From Eutypa lata (Eukaryota > Ascomycota > Sordariomycetes > Xylariales > Diatrypaceae), in the NCBI GenBank assembly GCA_022661535.1, contig JAKULF010000017.1, forward strand, positions 1 through 64,000: DNA of 64,000 bases. Direction: 5' to 3'. This document shows positions 38,070-48,724 of this stretch, piece after piece. Made by a program: the position numbers and the translations under genes. How positions within the stretch are numbered: the first letter of the stretch is position 1; each line of letters starts with the position of its first letter. Under the pieces are notes generated by a model, which saw only the letters and a program-made list of their open reading frames with translations, was not told the origin of the DNA and ran no database searches.

Positions 38070-39488
38070 CTTGACTATTTCTCTTGGGTAGGCTCGGGGT
38101 TTAAGAGCTTGGTTCGATCAGAGGATATACCGGACCGGGTGAATGAAGGATAATAGGCGGAATTGAGGAGGTTAAGACAGAGAATAACCCGATAGGTGGC
38201 GTATTAAAAAAAACCGGTAGTGAAGGGAGAAGTCGAGATTGAGTTTGGAAGGCTTGGTTGGGGTTTCGTTTCGTTAGAGCTTGTGATGGTGAGTTTTAAC
38301 TCCACCTTTTAGGCCGGTCGGAGAGAGACTAGAGCTTTAGGATGGATATACGTATGTAGGTAGATATGATCCGAGGGAGCAGCCTTTGATTTCTTATCGA
38401 TTTGAAAAAGGGCGATGGGTTAAGTTATTAAGTATCTAGTGACACCTTTTAGAGTCTAGTGATAGAAAGCCGTTGAGTTGCGCAAAAGAATTATTGTATG
38501 TAAAACACAACTTGCCGAGTCGTGCGTTGTGTTATCGGTTTTTCTCCCCCCTCGAAGCAGGAAAAACCTAGTGTAGCACTGACTAGCTTGCTTTCCTTAC
38601 CTAGGAGCTACTTTGTAGGGCAGGGCAGGCTAACAACTCAGGCAACGTCAGAGGTAGTGCAGAAGGGTTTAATGTTGGTTGGTCGGCAAGCTACGGTATT
38701 GTATAATACAAATACTTAATTACAGGTATTTACATAAAGCTGGAGATGTATGAATGAGACGGTGGTGTTTGGTAAAAACAAAACGTTAGCGACGGTGATT
38801 TGTGCGCGACATGATGAAAGCGGCTCAGGCGTATAAATTGCTGTAGTACATGCTGGCTGTGGTAGGTACTTCTTATCCTCATGTGGGTTTATGATGAGGT
38901 ACATTCCTAATTTGATAAGCTCTGAGGGTTCAGGTATCTGAGCTTGTACCCACACATGAGGGCAGCCTAGCACAGCAAGTACTTTAATGCCCTGGACACC
39001 TTGAAGGCCTCGTGGGACTGGAACCGCAAGACCCACAAACCGAGAAACATTAAAGTTCTGGCCACACCTCTGTCTCTCACTCGCTGCAGAGGTCATATTC
39101 TGGAAATACCTTATAGCCTTATATGATACATCTAGGTACATATCCTCGTTACCACTACATATACCTATCGTACATGGACTACTTTGATATAAGCACCCTA
39201 AGTTTAGTAGGTCTATTTTCATATCTGGTACTCCGGGATAACTATTATCATTCTATATGGGCACAGCATATATAATGTAGATTGTGTTCGGTCCTTTGTA
39301 TATGTGAAGTTGTGGCTTGATTTCTTGCATGATGTCTCGCAACCAAATATATGCTCAGATCCGCTCTTAAGAATACATATGTATTAAGAGGTGCCTAGAA
39401 TATCCGTCACATGTCGAATGCTTTCTGCTTTCATCTATGTAATATCTACCTCTAGGCTGCGATATAAAGTTGGACTTCCACGGTCCAT
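38070..39488. other. Intergenic region with one unassigned long frame
   Basis: A minus-strand frame of 168 codons (39,222-38,716) begins MKIDLLNLGCLYQ. It shows no recognisable domain or signal, and ordinary intergenic composition, so it is not called as a gene. A TCTAGGTACATA motif occurs at 39,131. The remainder probably holds the promoter of ERV14 and the 3' end of the next gene. Confidence 0.5.
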
Positions 39489-40919
39489 TTATTTACCGCT
39501 GCCATTGGCGTTGGCACCGTTTGCCGCGTTCTCGGCGCTTGGCATAGGCACGGGACCACCCGGCGAGGTGGGAGTTCGTGCAGTCAATACTTCTACGCCA
39601 GTTTCTGTCACGAGATAGGTATGCTCTGTATATTGGTCAGTATACCGGTCTCGGCTTTCACCCTATGGAATACCCGGGTAAAGGGGAGCTTACCAAATTG
39701 AGCAGTCCTCTTGCCGTCGATTGTCGTACTTGTCCAGTTGTCTGGCCAGGTAATGTCGCGGTACTTTCCTAGTGCGATCATAGGCTCAATAGTAAAAGTC
39801 ATGCCAGGCTTACACTCTCCTACTGCCTTGTTCTTACCATAATGGGGGACATTCGGGGGGCAGTGGAACAACGAATTGACACCATGACCGCAGTATGTCC
39901 TGATCACACTGCAATTCTTAGACTTGGCGTGCTTCTCGATGGCATTACCAAACTCTCGTATCAGCGCTCCGGGCTTGATAAGCTTGGCGGCCTCATCCAA
40001 ACATTCCCGAGCTGCCTCAACTACCCTGACAGAGTCGGGATCCGCCTTGGCCTTATCCCCAACATAATACGTCTCGTTCAGGTCGGCGTGGTACCCTCCA
40101 TGGTACAAGGAGACGTCTAGGTTGATAATATCGCCGTCGAGTAGTATGCGCTGGTCCGGGATGCCATGGCAGATAACTTCATTGACCGAGGTACAGAACG
40201 ATTTTGGGAAGTGGTTGTAGTTCAGCGGGGAAGGGTATGACTTAGAGAGGGTTAGTTATTTATGAGATCGAAAGGGCGAAGGGGGAGGGATATATCGCTG
40301 TCTCACATTTCGCTCTATAGAAGCATTGTGGCAGACTTCGTCCAGGTAATCGGTAGTCACACCAGGCTTGATCTCGGCTGCTACGATATCCAAAACTTCT
40401 CGTCCCAGCTTGCACACTTTGCGCATGGCCTCTTGCCCCGCAGCATCGAGTAAGTCAAACTTATTCCTGTTCTGGAAGCGCTCGCTCTTGGGCATGCCCG
40501 TCTCGGCGTAGTCGGGGTGCACAATCGACTTAGGCACGGGACGCCTCGGGGATAGAGGGTAGACTGGCCGTAGGGGACCGGAAAACGAGAAGGAGGGGAA
40601 AGGGTTGTATACACCGGTTGCTGGATCAGGTTTAGACACGACCTTAGGAGTTATGATGTTGTGAAGGATACCTGTCTTATGCATAGCCTTATGCGTATTC
40701 TATATGGTGTTGAAGATTGTCAGCGCTATGTAGTCTGAAATGTATGTAAGCAAGTTAATGGGTAAGGCAAATCATACGAACCCAGTTCTTCTTGAAGCAG
40801 TCTTGCGAGCAGAAGTAGCTATCGTTGACACCTAGTTTCAGGCATGTTGGACATTGTAAATCAGCATCTTTTTCGCAATCTATGCCCAGACACTTCTTCT
40901 TTGCAGGTGGTTCGGTCAT
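39489..40919 (-). CDS. MAP1: Methionine aminopeptidase type 1 (MAP1), 404 aa
   Basis: Four exons, 40,919-40,782, 40,699-40,307, 40,240-39,694 and 39,625-39,489, with introns of 82, 66 and 68 bp. The N-terminus is a zinc-finger pair ([18 protein letters not shown]), the MYND-like region that marks eukaryotic type 1 enzymes and links them to the ribosome. The catalytic pita-bread fold follows, with the metal ligands in [18 protein letters not shown] (the two Asp), GHGVNSLFH (His) and TIEPM (Glu), and a last ligand Glu in TETGVEVLT. The enzyme removes the initiator methionine from nascent proteins in the cytosol. Yeast Map1 has 387 residues. The tail after LTART is Asn/Ala/Gly-rich and not conserved. 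Confidence 0.96.
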
Positions 40920-41974
40920 GGTTGGTCGGGAGCGAATCGAGGTAGGACAGCACGATTGTCTTCGAGGCGGAGGGATGGTAAGTTAGAATCTAAAGTAGGT
41001 AAGATAGAGAATGATGAAAGGAGAAATAGAGTATCGAGGTGGGGAGGGAAAGGATGTTTATAAAATCTTAAGAACCTCAAAAGCGCAAATATCAAATGTA
41101 AGGATAACGAACAAAACTCGTCCGAGATCAGAAAATAATTTGTATTTTTAAGCAATTCTACCTAAAAGTACGTAGTGCCTAGTAAGTATATCGAAAGGCG
41201 CATTCGGTCTTCAATCAAATCTTTACCACGGTTGGTTGGCTCTCCCGAGAAGCCCCACGCCTTACGCCCCACGTCGGTCGGTTATCGAACTTATCGTAAC
41301 CATCAGCTACCTCTAAATTGAGAAGGAGGGGTCTGTGATATGCAACAAAACGGACATGTTGGAAGCTGCTGGGGCTTGCTCGCGGCTGGCGCTTAATGTG
41401 CCCACATGAAGACAAGGATCATCAAAGGTAGTCTTGGCCCCCAAGTTCTTGAAAGTTACCAACCAAGCTCAGCCGTCCAAACCTAGAAATAGCTAGGTAG
41501 GTATATATATATAAATATGTAAAATCCTCGCGATAAAAAGAATGCAGTTAGTTACTGCCTAGGTTGACTATCTAGCTTTCTGGATTTGTATTGATAACCT
41601 TTATTGGACCTAGAAAGCAGTTGCTTGCAATACCAGCCCCCAGGTAGCAATGCTGTTTGATCCACGTTGAGAGAACTAACAAGCAGCTAACTAAAGGCAA
41701 GGCATAATGGAACCAACATTAATGTTAACTCAGATTTCGCCTTGGCACTTCCCGTTGGTGATAGATGCTTCGAGGCTGTTGTGATTATAGATGTACAATA
41801 TTGTGGATATGTACAAGACAACTTCAACTCCCTTGAATATATGCATTAACTGGGGGTTTAGTTAGCTGCAATGCATTCGGCAAACACCGACCTGTGCTCA
41901 GACTAATATGACCCGATACTGCATAAGTAATCACTCCCTCGCTTCCACCTAAGGTCAATTTCAACGCTGAACGA
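40920..41974. other. Divergent promoter region between MAP1 and KMO
   Basis: The two genes are transcribed away from each other, so both promoters lie here. A GCTAGGTAGGTATATATATA stretch (41,491-41,510) combines the recurrent CTAGGTAGGTA motif with a TA run. No gene was seen. Confidence 0.6.
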
Positions 41975-43766
41975 ATGGCTATCATTACAACCTCGAGGCA
42001 GAAATACGTCGTGGTCGGCGCCGGTCCTGTTGGATCCTTGGCTGCATTATATGCGGCCAAGCGTGGCTATGATGTTGAGATATATGAGCTTCGGGGTGGT
42101 AAGTGCAAATTCCATACGTCTGTTATACCAAGATTGGTGTTGGTTATTCTTGACACCGTATCATGCAATGTGACCAACGAAATGTCCATAAGCTCTATTA
42201 AATTCTATACGATGAGAAGCTAAACCAGTTCAGACCTTCGAGATCCCTCGACTACCCCTTTAAACTTCACAAAGTCCATCAATCTCGCTCTGTCGGAAAG
42301 GGGCATCAATGCAATGCGTCATGCGGATCACTCGGATCTTCTCGGACATGTCTTCGGGGCAACTATCCCTATGCGAGGCCGGATGATCCACGGTAAACGT
42401 CCAACGGGTGAACCGTATGAGGAACCCCAGGACTATGACATTCATGGAAGGGTAAGATCCTCTTGAAGACTACTTCGCGGTTGTTTATCACGTAGTATCA
42501 TTACGTTGACACCTTCGGGATAGACAATATTTGCTGTTGACCGGGGTGGTCTTAACAAGAGGCTGTTGGACATTCTCGAGGCTATGCCCAATGTCAAGTT
42601 CTTCTTCAACCACAAGCTTACCGGCGCAGATTTCAAGAAGTGCAAGGCCTGGTTTGAAGTTCGTCAATCTAGCGGCTCGTTGGATCGCGCAAAAGAGATC
42701 GAGGTTAAGTTTGACTTTATGCTCGGAGCTGATGGAGCTCACTCCGCTGTTCGATATCACCTCATGAAGTTCACGCGAATGGACTACCAGCAGGAATACG
42801 TCGACACCCTGTGGTGTGAGTTTCAAATCAACCCAGTCGTGAAGCCTCGTAGCTCCAGCCTTGAGTCGCGCTTTCGCATTTCGCCTAACCACCTTCACAT
42901 TTGGCCTGGAAATGAATTCATGTTCATAGCTATCCCGAGCGAGGTTAGGTTGAGGTCCCCTTTTCTTGCCGAGCATGGTTACTTACAAAAGCTAGGACGG
43001 CTCATTCACATGTACGCTTTTCCTACCGAGTGCAGAGTTTGCGTATCTTGAAGCAGACACGTCCAAACTTCCAGCATTTTTCGACCATCATTTTGCGGGT
43101 GTCACCTCGCTCATACCACCGACTGACCTAATCTCATCCTTTGAGACGAACCCACATCTTCCTCTCATCAACATAAAATGCAAGCCCTACCACTACTCCA
43201 GCTCAGCAGTAATCCTTGGAGACGCGGCACATGCCATGGTCCCCTTTTACGGGCAAGGAATGAATGCCGGGATGGAGGACGTTCGTACACTCTTCTCTAT
43301 CCTTGATAAACATTCCACGGCCGAGAGCAACAATCCAGAAGACCCCACGGCGTTCGATGCCACTATCCAGAGAGGCCTAGCCCTCGCAGAGTACTCGGAA
43401 CTGCGTGTTCCCGACGCCCATGCGATCAATGATCTGGCTCTACAGAACTACGTCGAGATGCGCGCGTCGGTATTGTCCCCGGCGTACAGGTTGCGCAAGT
43501 TCCTCGAGGAGTTCTTATCCGTCCACGTGCCTAGTCTAGGGTGGCATACGAAGTACTCCAGAGTCAGCTTTGGGAACGAACGATATTCCGAAGTGGTCTC
43601 GAAGAGCGATCATCAAGGTAAGATGCTGCTGAATGCGCTCCGTGGAGGGCTCTTCACGTTGATGTGGGTCGGGGCGTACGGGCTCTACGTGCGAGGGCAG
43701 CGGTCTCGCATGCCACCCTCTACGTCTATTTTGCGTGACATCTTTTCGCTCACTGGGAGGAGGTAG
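41975..43766 (+). CDS. BNA4: Kynurenine 3-monooxygenase (BNA4/KMO), 510 aa
   Basis: Four exons, 41,975-42,098, 42,234-42,451, 42,524-42,943 and 42,996-43,766, with introns of 135, 72 and 52 bp. The N-terminal FAD-binding motif is [29 protein letters not shown] and GRMIHG follow, and the second flavin motif is the GD motif [24 protein letters not shown]. The conserved [20 protein letters not shown] segment spans the last intron. These signatures separate KMO from other flavin hydroxylases. The enzyme hydroxylates L-kynurenine to 3-hydroxykynurenine at the outer mitochondrial membrane in the de novo NAD pathway. A hydrophobic stretch near the C-terminus (about residue 470-485) would be the anchor. 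The intron placements restore the frame exactly. Confidence 0.95.
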
Positions 43767-44739
43767 AGGTGTATCATGGAATCCTTTAATGCTGACTATT
43801 GTGTGAGGAGCTGGGAGAGATGATGTCGGTTCCCTACATTTATTGGGCAGCCGTTTTTTAATAACTCTTTAAGACTAGGATGAAGGTTAAATTGATATAC
43901 AATAAAATTGTCTTAATATTAACACACGATCCTACTATGTCACGCTCACTTCGTAGCACATCAGCCTAGATAGATGTCCAGCTCACTTAGGATCATTGGA
44001 AAACGAATAAAGAATTTCAATTAATGGTTATCTGACCTTGGAATTATTTTCCTAGCTATCCTGTATTTCACCGTAGCCAGGAGGTTGGTTCACTTATTGT
44101 AGCTAGCACCAACGAGCATACTGCCGACTGCGTAGTAATGTTGTTAGTGCTTGTGGCGGTGCATACCCGCCTGACTGCACCAACCACCGCTAATACGAGG
44201 TAATTGAATTTTACTGGGTATTGTTCAAGTACCTGATAATGTACCACTACCCATCGCAGATCACATTACGAAGGTCGGGTTCACAATCACAGGCCAGACT
44301 CTACCGGGATTACCATGTGCGGATACCTTGTTGAATAGCTCCATATATACTGTATTTAGCTTTAGCGCATAAGCCACTAAGGTACAGCGCAAGGTACAGT
44401 ATATGGTCACTGAAATATAGCGGTTAAGGTGTGCTGTAAAAGTACAATACGAAGTATAGCGCTTCTTGGCGCTATAGTCTTAAGTCCGAGCTCATGGCTT
44501 ACACTGTGGCTTGTAAAGTATGGCCCGTGATTGTGAACCCGACCTTCGTAATTAGCCAAGAAATTCTCCGGCCGGCGACAGGGCAGGGTCCTCGATCTTC
44601 AAGCACATCGGAGATTTGTTTTAACATTATAACATTATAATTAGAGTAGAGCAGCTTTTGGAATTTGACGTTTTAATTTTACTCTCTCTCAAGCTTTGCA
44701 CAACAGCGGTACAGTTCAGAATTTACCAACACCAACACA
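43767..44739. other. Intergenic region holding a MITE
   Basis: Apart from the MITE at 44,269-44,548 no feature is supported. The final 100 bp before 44,740 form the short leader of the next gene. Confidence 0.6.
44269..44548. mobile_element. MITE with terminal inverted repeats and TA target duplication
   Basis: The ends CGAAGGTCGGGTTCACAATC... and its reverse complement form terminal inverted repeats of about 28 bp with one mismatch. TA flanks both sides (44,267-44,268 and 44,549-44,550). An element of 280 bp without coding capacity is typical of a Tc1/mariner-derived MITE. Its interior has repeated AGGTACAG and TATAGCGC-like short motifs. It lies about 500 bp downstream of KMO and about 190 bp upstream of the next start codon. 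No source transposase is in the window. Confidence 0.8.
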
Positions 44740-45042
44740 ATGGCTACACCACCACCACAGCCACCACCCCTCCCATACAGAAGCTCACGGCCAGCGCGGC
44801 CTCAGCAGTCGCAACTACCGCGGAGCCTCCAGTCGAAACGAATCGATCCGTCCAGCCCAGCCTACAAGCAGGCCGCCAGGAAATATGTCAGTTTCATGGT
44901 CGCCGTGCCCATCCTCCTCGTCACCTCGTACGTGCTCTTCGACCGCCTCGCCATGGGAAGTCCTACCAAGACCCTACACCCGGAGCCGCAGCAGGTACAG
45001 CCACAAGCACGACCCAAACTAGAGGAGAAACAGGAGGGCTGA
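44740..45042 (+). CDS. Small single-pass membrane protein, 100 aa
   Basis: An intronless frame beginning with a Pro-rich segment, MATPPPQPPPLPYRSSRP, a basic region, then AARKYVSFMVAVPILLVTSYVLFDRL, a strong transmembrane helix at about residues 46-70, and a Pro/Gln-rich hydrophilic tail. The arrangement resembles small mitochondrial or ER proteins of Pezizomycotina, but no named family was recognised. The ATG has a good context, ACACAATGGC. It is convergent with the next gene, 385 bp away. Two other frames overlap it but lack such a helix. Confidence 0.7.
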   Translation: MATPPPQPPPLPYRSSRPARPQQSQLPRSLQSKRIDPSSPAYKQAARKYVSFMVAVPILLVTSYVLFDRLAMGSPTKTLHPEPQQVQPQARPKLEEKQEG

Positions 45043-45426
45043 AATAACTTTCGGTGGTCTTTATAAAAACATATACACACACGTGGACAACGGTTGATCT
45101 GCCAAAGTAGCAACATACGAGATATGGGGAGACACGGTTACTGCTCAAGGAAACAGCCCAACTCACGGCTTGGTTGTTCAGCTTTAACATACCTCACTGG
45201 GAAGGCCTACTACATCCAGGGGCCTGTTAATAGTTATAACACCACCCGAGCAAGACAAGGACACGGGAACAGGAATCAATTCGCATTGTTCGTGTTGATA
45301 TTACCCTACTCTATTAGGTCAACTCTAGACTTGAAGAGCGGATCGAAACATCCATCTTCGCTACCCAATTCTACTCCGACGCCAGCGCCAGAATGTTCCA
45401 CATCCCTTCTCTCGCTAATCAATAGC
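45043..45426. other. Shared 3' region between convergent genes
   Basis: No coding signal; it should hold the two terminators. Confidence 0.6.
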
Positions 45427-45717
45427 CTATTTACGAGAGGCCTGCGGGAACCTCCTTGCGCGACCGCAGTAGATCAGAAGGCCAACCAATCCCAAGACTC
45501 CAATACATGCCACTATAATAACCACGATCGCCGTTTTATCGAGGTATGACCCGGCGGCCGGGTCATTCTTATATCCATCTACTTGTCGTCTCAAGATATC
45601 CAGCCATGAAGAATCGGTCTCTTCCAAAAGCTGCACGTTGCCGGTCGGGGCGGCCTTGACCACAGTAGTGAGGAGAAAGAGGATGGTAAAGGCGAGAGAG
45701 AAAAGGAGAGCGCACAT
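45427..45717 (-). CDS. Small membrane protein with signal peptide, 96 aa
   Basis: The chosen start gives MCALLFSLAFTILFLLTTVVKAAPTG, a signal peptide with a cleavage-like KAAP end. A hydrophilic stretch (ETDSSWLDILRRQVDG) follows, then the helix TAIVVIIVACIGVLGLVGLLIYC and a basic tail (RARRFPQASRK), giving a type I topology. No family was recognised. An upstream in-frame ATG would add 47 residues, but these include a His/Thr run encoded by a (CA)n repeat and are more likely 5' UTR. Confidence 0.7.
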   Translation of the reverse strand: MCALLFSLAFTILFLLTTVVKAAPTGNVQLLEETDSSWLDILRRQVDGYKNDPAAGSYLDKTAIVVIIVACIGVLGLVGLLIYCGRARRFPQASRK

Positions 45718-45726
45718 TTTGGACTC

Positions 45727-45745
45727 TGTGTGTGTGTGTGTGTGT
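45727..45745. repeat. (TG)n dinucleotide run in the 5' leader
   Basis: A TGTGTGTG... run, CACACA on the coding strand, about 10 bp upstream of the start codon of the small membrane protein. Confidence 0.8.
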
Positions 45746-46760
45746 GGGTGGGTGTATTTGGTGCAGTATCGGGTATGTAGCAAGATAGGTTCACTTGAGC
45801 GCTGTAGAACTTTTAGGCTCTTGGGGCTTTTATGATCTTTTGGTAATGACTGTCTCAACTGTCTCTGTCATCTATCCGAGGTGACTGATGCTGATTATCG
45901 GGCATTAATATATATATTTCGTAGTCATGTTAGATTCGTGGCACTCATGTTCTGGATCCCTCGAGGACAATGCAATTGTCGACATAAATATACAAAGATA
46001 TATATGAGTCAAAGAGACCCTACCATTTGTTCGATCAATTTCCTCCATTCTTCCATATGCCTACTACTCTATCTATGTAGGTAGACAAGAAACCCAAGAT
46101 CAACGGATACAATGTCCAGATTGTCCAGTCGCTTTCTTTTCTCTCGTCTTGACTGTTCTCAAACAATGGTATTTATTGGGCATTGTTTCTTCAACCTTAG
46201 ACGGCGGGCTTGGCATGTGAAGCCAGTTCATTCGCGCATAGACTAGACTGCGCGCTGTCTAGTGTGTGTTTGTGCTTTTCTCCATAGAATCTTGGCTTTG
46301 GGGGTTTTATGAGCTGTCAACCAGTCGATTCAACGGGCCTTGCGTTTTGACGACGGCGATTTATGCAGATCACCATGAACCTCGGGCCTCTGCACGAACC
46401 GTTCTGTTCTCGGAACATTAACTACTAGTGGCCATGGCCCCTTTCTTTGAGATGACGTAGCATTTTACGAATCAACACGGGCCGCCGCCCCCTTTCAAGT
46501 CTAATGCCGTATTTTAGACCCGGCGCTCTTATTTGCGCCCGCAATTCTTGTAGGATAGAATAGGAGATGGTTTGATTTATTTATCATTAAAAAAACTTGG
46601 ATCGTACCATATCATATCACCTACATTTAATATATATCTCAAGACAGCGGGACTGTTTGTCTTGAGATCGAAGAAACTAGACCGCGAAAACAACGAAAAG
46701 ACGAGGGGGAAAAAACAGACGAGCAGCGAATTCATCCACTATCGTTATCACACCACCACC
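45746..46760. other. Intergenic region between divergent small genes
   Basis: No gene supported. The 46,570-46,760 stretch is probably the 5' leader of the next gene. Confidence 0.5.
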
Positions 46761-46961
46761 ATGGCGACCGTCTCAGACGAGGAGATACTATCTCGACTAC
46801 AGGAACCGCTCGTGGTTTTCTCCATCGTCCTGATGTGCCTGCCCGCCACCGTTTATATAATCGGGTACTCGCTGACCATATTTTTCAACTCCAAAGCGCG
46901 CGTGGTTCACAACTTTCCACATCAGGACATCGACGACGAAGATAGATACCATGCGGCGTAA
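46761..46961 (+). CDS. Small single-pass membrane protein, 66 aa
   Basis: It begins MATVSDEEILSRLQEPLVVF in a strong start context, CACCACCATGGCG, continues into one hydrophobic helix, VFSIVLMCLPATVYIIGYSL, and ends in an acidic tail, DIDDEDRYHAA. No named family was recognised. The acidic C-terminus and short length suit an accessory subunit of a membrane complex, but that is inference. The frame is open upstream to 46,572, where an earlier ATG would add a 63-residue basic, low-complexity extension; this is less likely given the better context of the chosen ATG. Confidence 0.6.
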   Translation: MATVSDEEILSRLQEPLVVFSIVLMCLPATVYIIGYSLTIFFNSKARVVHNFPHQDIDDEDRYHAA

Positions 46962-48724
46962 AACAAGCTCTGTCTCGTTCCACGCTCGCCGTACCCATCC
47001 AAATTGCGAGGGCGCAGGTCGTCCTAGGCGTGGCTACAACAGGTTATCGTATGTATAGTAATAGGGAAACGGCACGTTAAGCATCTATTTATTAGCCGGT
47101 CTCATGTGGCGAGGTTGTATCTCTTGCTAACCTTGTTGTTGCGTATTAGTTCTTTCCTGGAAATGCCCTGTCAGTCGCAACCAATTTTTATTAAAATATT
47201 TACACTGTAATGATAACCCATAACTCATTATTTAATGGTCCCGGGCCACCAATAAGTGGGAGGCCAGATACGGGGGGTAGTGACCCGTTGTAGGAATATA
47301 TAGGTCGAGGATGGTTCCTGGCATGTATATATATTACTACTTAAATTGTAAATCTGGGGATCGGCCAAATGGTAGGGATACGGTCATCGAATTAGTGTCA
47401 TAAGGCTGTAGATATGGAACAACCATACGGAGAGAATAAAAAATTAATTAGTGTTGTTTCATCGGGTCGTATCTATCATCGTCGAGACGTTGGTTTAGTA
47501 TCTGATATTGCCCGGAAACCCCCTTTGACCCTTGACATAAGTACACGGACTTGGTAGTAACCGTAACTTATTTGATGACCAGGTTATTAACTAAACTATG
47601 TATATTATAATTATGTCTCTCTCTTTAACATATGTATTAGTCCTTATATAATTGCAACTATTAGAAGTTTGGGCGAACGAATTTTGATACCTGGAACCTG
47701 TCATTTGAAGATTTACTTACCTCAAGATACAATAACTACATCTTACATATGTTGAAACATATAAATAAGTATGCATGAAACCAACAAACAGTTGCAACCT
47801 GCTTTAATCAACCAGTACCGTTTCTTTATAGTTAAGAAGGTAGCTTCAAGGATTGCTATTTGCATACTTATCAATAAGCTTAAATTGTTTATTTAGATGT
47901 GCATATATATACTTGATTTATTTTAATAATGCTTCGATACGTATAGTTAGTATATACGAGATTAAAGCGGCAGCAGCTGTCGGGAATCGCAGCTTATGAA
48001 GTAAAATTGCACTTAATACTCTCAACAACGACCCATTTCCCAATAGTTGATATATGCAATCTTTTGCAGACACTTAGTAAAGCTCTTAATAATTACCCTG
48101 AACAACTGTATTATTATGTACGTCAAGGACGTCAAGGTATTCTAAAAGCCAATATCACTTATAAAGAATGTATATTATCTGCGGGCTGTGTTGAGCGAAG
48201 ACTTAACAAACAAAATAATTCCTGCTGCCGGTTGATAGGTGAGCTCCGTCCAGGTTGAGTGACTGTTATAAGCTGTGGCTGGTTAGATAGAAACGAAAGG
48301 AACAAAAAAAATAAAAAATCGACACAGGCAGGACTTAACCTGCGGTCCCGAGGGTATAAGATTTCAGAATGCAAGGTACATTCGAGTCTTACGCGATCAC
48401 TACTCTACCATCATATGTTATAATAGGAGCACCAGCATTTGTGAAGGTGGGGAAAGCTTCATACATTAGCCGCTTCACCACAGAGACCAAAGCTATGATT
48501 GTTGTATAGTAAGATAATTACTTCCAAATAGGTAGCTATATATAACCCCTACAACTGCGAAATAGTTTGAACATTAATATTCACTATTTGGAATATAATT
48601 CCATTTACTGGGGGAACTATAGCACCTCTTTCTTCTTTAATTGGGTTACCCATTTCCGATTTGTTGAGCTTATGGATTCCCCTTTTAACAAGTATAACCA
48701 TCAAACCACTGCCCTCACCCTGAC
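46962..48724. other. Intergenic region with a tRNA relic
   Basis: No protein gene is supported. It is AT-rich between 47,560 and 48,180. Besides the tRNA relic (48,320-48,417), 48,440-48,500 (minus) contains TGGTGAAGCGGCTAATG, resembling a tRNA D-arm but without the rest. Confidence 0.5.
48320..48417 (-). tRNA. tRNA-Ser(CGA) with intron, probably a pseudogene
   Basis: Read on the minus strand: a D-arm-like GGTAGAGTAGTGATCGC; an anticodon stem TAAGA...TCTTA; a loop starting CT-CGA-A, which gives anticodon CGA (Ser); an insert of about 18 nt after the anticodon where fungal tRNA introns sit; a CCC-TC-GGG variable arm as class II serine tRNAs have; and a T-arm GCAGG...CCTGC followed by CTGTGTCG. 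A T-rich terminator, GATTTTTTATTTTTTTT, follows. Two faults suggest decay: the 5' acceptor strand (CATATGA) barely pairs with CTGTGTC, for which GACACAG would be expected, and the T-loop reads TTAAGT with a base missing. Two of the acceptor changes are C to T before A, as RIP makes. Confidence 0.55.

Noticed and set aside
38716..39222. 168-codon minus-strand frame
   Set aside because: No domain, signal peptide or membrane helix and ordinary intergenic context; length alone is not enough.
44658..45047. Alternative frames overlapping the 100-residue membrane protein
   Set aside because: They are Thr/Ser/His-rich and lack the transmembrane helix found in the chosen frame.
46572..46760. N-terminal extension of the 66-residue membrane protein
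   Set aside because: Basic, low-complexity sequence with a poor start context; the internal ATG at 46,761 has a much better one.
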